Part shown: positions 61,930 through 64,000 of the stretch, one piece after another
Layout of the letters: each line of letters begins with the position of its first letter
How positions within the stretch are numbered: the stretch's first letter is position 1
Source: Ralstonia sp. A12
Lineage (GTDB): Bacteria; Pseudomonadota; Gammaproteobacteria; Burkholderiales; Burkholderiaceae
Reading direction: 5' to 3'
NCBI RefSeq assembly: GCF_000801955.1
Contig: NZ_JSZO01000024.1
Span: 1 to 64,000, forward strand
DNA length: 64,000 nucleotides
The notes under the pieces: model-generated
What the model saw: the letters and a program-made list of their open reading frames with translations, nothing else
Databases searched by the model: none
Told to the model about the DNA's origin: nothing
Made by a program: the position numbers and the translations under genes

Positions 61930-62427
61930 ATGGCCAAGGCAGAGAATCTCGTCACGTCGGTCAAGGTTGACATCAACGCACCGGCATCGCTGGTGTGGGA
62001 GGTGCTCACCGATTTTGCACGCTACGCAGAATGGAACACCTTCTGCCCCGGCTTGAAGACCACCGGCCGCCTGGGCGACGTGGTGCACATGCAGGTGCGC
62101 ATTCCGGGCACGGACCAGATCATTCCCGTCAACGAATACCTGGTGGCCTATGAGCCGGAACGCCTGCTGTCTTGGGAGCAGCGCCCGACCGATGACAACA
62201 AGGACGCCGCACGGCGCGACCAGTACATTGAGGCCGCTGGTGAGGATCGCTCCCGATACTTCACTACGGACCTGTTCCTGGGGCTGAACGCAGACACCAT
62301 CATGCGCGAGCACGGTGCGTGGGTGAAACAGGGGTTCGATCAGGTGGCACGCGATGTGAAGCAGCGTGCGGAGGCGCTGTATGCCGCCCGGCGCAGCGGT
62401 GCGGAAACCGTATCGCAGGCAAGCTGA
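61930..62427 (+). CDS. SRPBCC-family (polyketide cyclase-like) protein
   Basis: A 165-residue START/SRPBCC protein: VDINAPASLVWEVLTDFARY at about 12-31, then FCPGLKTTGRLGDVVHM and YEPERLLSWEQRP, and a long C-terminal helix (GAWVKQGFDQVARDVKQRAE). It binds a hydrophobic ligand in a deep cavity. It is 68 bp downstream of the LuxR gene; GGAGG precedes the ATG. With EthD and NTF2-like proteins nearby it fits hydrophobic metabolite handling. Confidence 0.82.
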   Translation: MAKAENLVTSVKVDINAPASLVWEVLTDFARYAEWNTFCPGLKTTGRLGDVVHMQVRIPGTDQIIPVNEYLVAYEPERLLSWEQRPTDDNKDAARRDQYIEAAGEDRSRYFTTDLFLGLNADTIMREHGAWVKQGFDQVARDVKQRAEALYAARRSGAETVSQAS

Positions 62428-62706
62428 GAGGCCAGTGCTGGGCCGCCCCCTCACGGGGCGAGCCCGGCCGGAAGCTTCGTCATAGGCAACGTTGCGCTGA
62501 GACCCTATCAGGGAGTTTCCATAGAGCAAATGACGGATGGCCCGGGGTTGGACTTGATGCAAGCATGCGCTAACGGTTGATTGCCGAGCACGCGCGACGC
62601 AGTCCCGTCTGGGTTGTCATCCAGTCAGGCGCACGGCCTCGGGCCATCGCCGCCTTGCATTGCTTGGGATGGCGCCGCGTCCAGAAGCGCTACAGGAGTC
62701 AGACCC
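62428..62706. other. Intergenic region, 279 bp
   Basis: A short GC-rich hairpin (CGCCCC with GGGGCG, about 62445-62460) follows the SRPBCC stop; it has no U tract. The right part must hold the promoter of the secreted protein gene. Nothing else is recognised. Confidence 0.4.
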
Positions 62707-63618
62707 ATGCTCAAGAAGCTGATGATGGCCGCCGTTGTGGCCCAAGCGTTCTCTGGATTGGCGATCGCTCACGACCAGAGCACTGTCGAAGACCTGAACC
62801 TTCACGGTGAACCGCCCATGCTTGGCCCGCATTGGGAGCGCGGCCAGGCTGCCGCCCACCAGGCGCGCACCAGCTCCAGCCCGCTCATGACCTATCACGG
62901 CGGAAAGATCATGACGACGGCGGTCACACAAACGATCTTCTGGGGTTCGCAATGGGCCAACAGCAGTTTCGTCGGCGACAAGATCACCGGCCTGGACGAC
63001 TGGTACACCGGCTTCAGCAACGCAAACTACGCGAAGACCAGCGACGAGTACACCGGGACGAACGGGCGCGTTGCGCCAGCCACGTCATACCTGGGCCACA
63101 TCATCGATACGAGCACGGCCTCCGGGGGCGGCTCCACCTCAGCCATCCTGGCCGAGGTCTGCAAGGTGATCAAGAACCCCGACCCATCGGGCAACGGCTA
63201 CTACGCGGTCTACACCGACCAGCCACGCGGCAACGCCGGCTATTGCGCGTATCACAGCTATGGCCAGTGCGGCGGCACGCCGGTGCAGTTCGCCTTCTTC
63301 TGGCACCTCGACGGTGACCCCGGCTGCGACCCGCAGGACACCTCGGGCCTGCATTCTCAAGGGCTCGCGGCGCTGGCGAATGTGTCTGGCCACGAACTGT
63401 CCGAGGCGCGCACCGATCCAGCCTCGCCCGGCGCCTGGTATGACCGCGGTGGCCAGGAAAACGGCGACAAATGCGCCTGGACCTTCGGCGCCCCGCTGGT
63501 GACGTTCAGCAACGGCGTGAAGTGGAAAGCCCAGGGCGAGTGGTCGAACGCCGCGTACAGCGCGGGCACCGGATATCCGAACGCGTCCGGACAACAGGGC
63601 TGCCTGTCGGGTCTCTGA
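62707..63618 (+). CDS. Secreted Exordium/PHI-1-like protein with HExxE motif
   Basis: A 303-residue exported protein with signal MLKKLMMAAVVAQAFSGLAI ending AHA. Its core resembles bacterial Exordium-like proteins: TTAVTQTIFWGSQW near 72, the loop YCAYHSYGQCGGTPVQF near 178-194, SGHELSEARTDPASPGAWYD near 226-245, and ENGDKCAWTFG. The HELSE segment looks like a possible metal site (HExxE), but protease activity is not established for this family. AGGAG precedes the ATG. It is single, followed by a strong hairpin. Confidence 0.68.
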   Translation: MLKKLMMAAVVAQAFSGLAIAHDQSTVEDLNLHGEPPMLGPHWERGQAAAHQARTSSSPLMTYHGGKIMTTAVTQTIFWGSQWANSSFVGDKITGLDDWYTGFSNANYAKTSDEYTGTNGRVAPATSYLGHIIDTSTASGGGSTSAILAEVCKVIKNPDPSGNGYYAVYTDQPRGNAGYCAYHSYGQCGGTPVQFAFFWHLDGDPGCDPQDTSGLHSQGLAALANVSGHELSEARTDPASPGAWYDRGGQENGDKCAWTFGAPLVTFSNGVKWKAQGEWSNAAYSAGTGYPNASGQQGCLSGL

Positions 63619-63645
63619 GCAGCAACGCGTGCAAGCGTTGCTGCT
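63618..63645. terminator. Bidirectional hairpin terminator
   Basis: AGCAGCAACGC (63618-63628) pairs perfectly with GCGTTGCTGCT (63635-63645) around a 6-base loop. It overlaps the last base of the secreted protein's stop codon and lies before the convergent stop at 63665. Confidence 0.7.
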
Positions 63646-63664
63646 TCACTGAAGACCGTTGCCC

Positions 63665-63916
63665 TTATTGCCGGGGCAGTCGGTTCAGAACATCGACCAC
63701 GGCCACGCCGTAGCTCTGGCGGCAGTTGTCATCGCATTGCTGCCAGGCCGCCGCCACCGGGGCTGCAGAAGCATCGTCGATGCTCAAGAGGCGCTGCAGC
63801 GCGCCGCCAAGCTGGCTGATGGATGGCGGCGTTGATGCTGGCTCGACAAGCGCGCCCAGCCCAAGCGCCGACGTGGCACCCAATCCTACGAGAAAGCTTG
63901 CAAGTCCGGCTTTCAT
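63665..63916 (-). CDS. Small secreted protein with Cys pair, unknown function
   Basis: An 83-residue protein starting MKAGLASFLVGLGATSALGL, a Sec signal cleaved near residue 20-27. The mature part has LLSIDDASAAPVAAAWQQC and CDDNCRQSYG with two Cys, which could form a disulfide. AAGGAGAC precedes the ATG. I do not recognise the family. It is convergent with the Exordium-like gene. Confidence 0.55.
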   Translation of the reverse strand: MKAGLASFLVGLGATSALGLGALVEPASTPPSISQLGGALQRLLSIDDASAAPVAAAWQQCDDNCRQSYGVAVVDVLNRLPRQ

Positions 63917-64000
63917 GTTTGTCTCCTTCCACAAAACGCCAATCCGTTGGTTCGTTTGGCGATCGCCGGCTTTTGCCGGTCTGATGGGTTCACGTTAGAG

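Overview
The window looks like a piece of a high-GC betaproteobacterial replicon, most likely from Burkholderiaceae of the Ralstonia/Cupriavidus type. The grounds are a trimeric autotransporter with an ESPR-type signal, a Gram-negative general porin ending in Phe, many LysR/GntR regulators, a fused CysNC, and dense accessory catabolism without housekeeping genes. I see no tRNA, rRNA, CRISPR, insertion sequence or replication origin. The genus is inference.

Left part (1-26.7 kb). The left edge cuts a large minus-strand YadA-like adhesin whose stalk is made of 138-bp repeats. Small genes and an orphan OmpR-type regulator follow. Next come a LysR gene, a GntR gene, and a minus-strand run of EAL phosphodiesterase, TPR/glycosyltransferase-like protein and FkbM methyltransferase. 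A second OmpR-type regulator has lost its receiver phosphorylation residues. A catabolic operon (MFS transporter, enoyl-CoA hydratase family, CoA-transferase, FAD oxidoreductase; 17.0 to 11.9 kb) is read divergently from a second GntR gene. The GntR genes at 6.4 and 17.3 kb are about 85 % identical, and the first still has a 5' remnant of the MFS gene beside it. The 4.9-7.1 kb stretch is therefore a decayed copy of the 17-kb locus. LysR/isochorismatase-family and LysR/hydroxyacid-oxidase/MHS-transporter units, a secreted ankyrin protein and a third orphan response regulator complete this part.

Middle (26.8-40.7 kb). A ten-gene minus-strand operon encodes an ABC sugar importer, an SDR dehydrogenase, a lactonase, galactonate dehydratase, KDGal kinase, KDPGal aldolase and a LacI regulator. 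Together these form an oxidative (De Ley-Doudoroff-type) galactose or related-sugar pathway. A porin gene and a secreted beta-helix/CBM96-like protein follow upstream. All three transcription units carry a copy of the palindrome GTTAAGCGYTTAAC, so they probably form one LacI regulon for harvesting a polysaccharide or oligosaccharide.

Right part (40.8-64 kb). A gene with a near-consensus LexA box lies beside a MarR-controlled tripartite drug efflux system (OMF, EmrA, EmrB) that has three copies of one operator. Then come two NTF2-like proteins, an EthD-domain protein, an SDR lacking catalytic Tyr and Lys, a MauG-type dihaem peroxidase overlapping a PF04185 phosphoesterase lipoprotein, and a DHH-family protein. 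The next cluster holds an SDR, a sulfotransferase, a DUF1214 protein, CysD and CysNC. It looks built to make PAPS and sulfate an unknown metabolite. A LuxR regulator, an SRPBCC protein, a secreted Exordium-like protein and a small secreted protein close the window.
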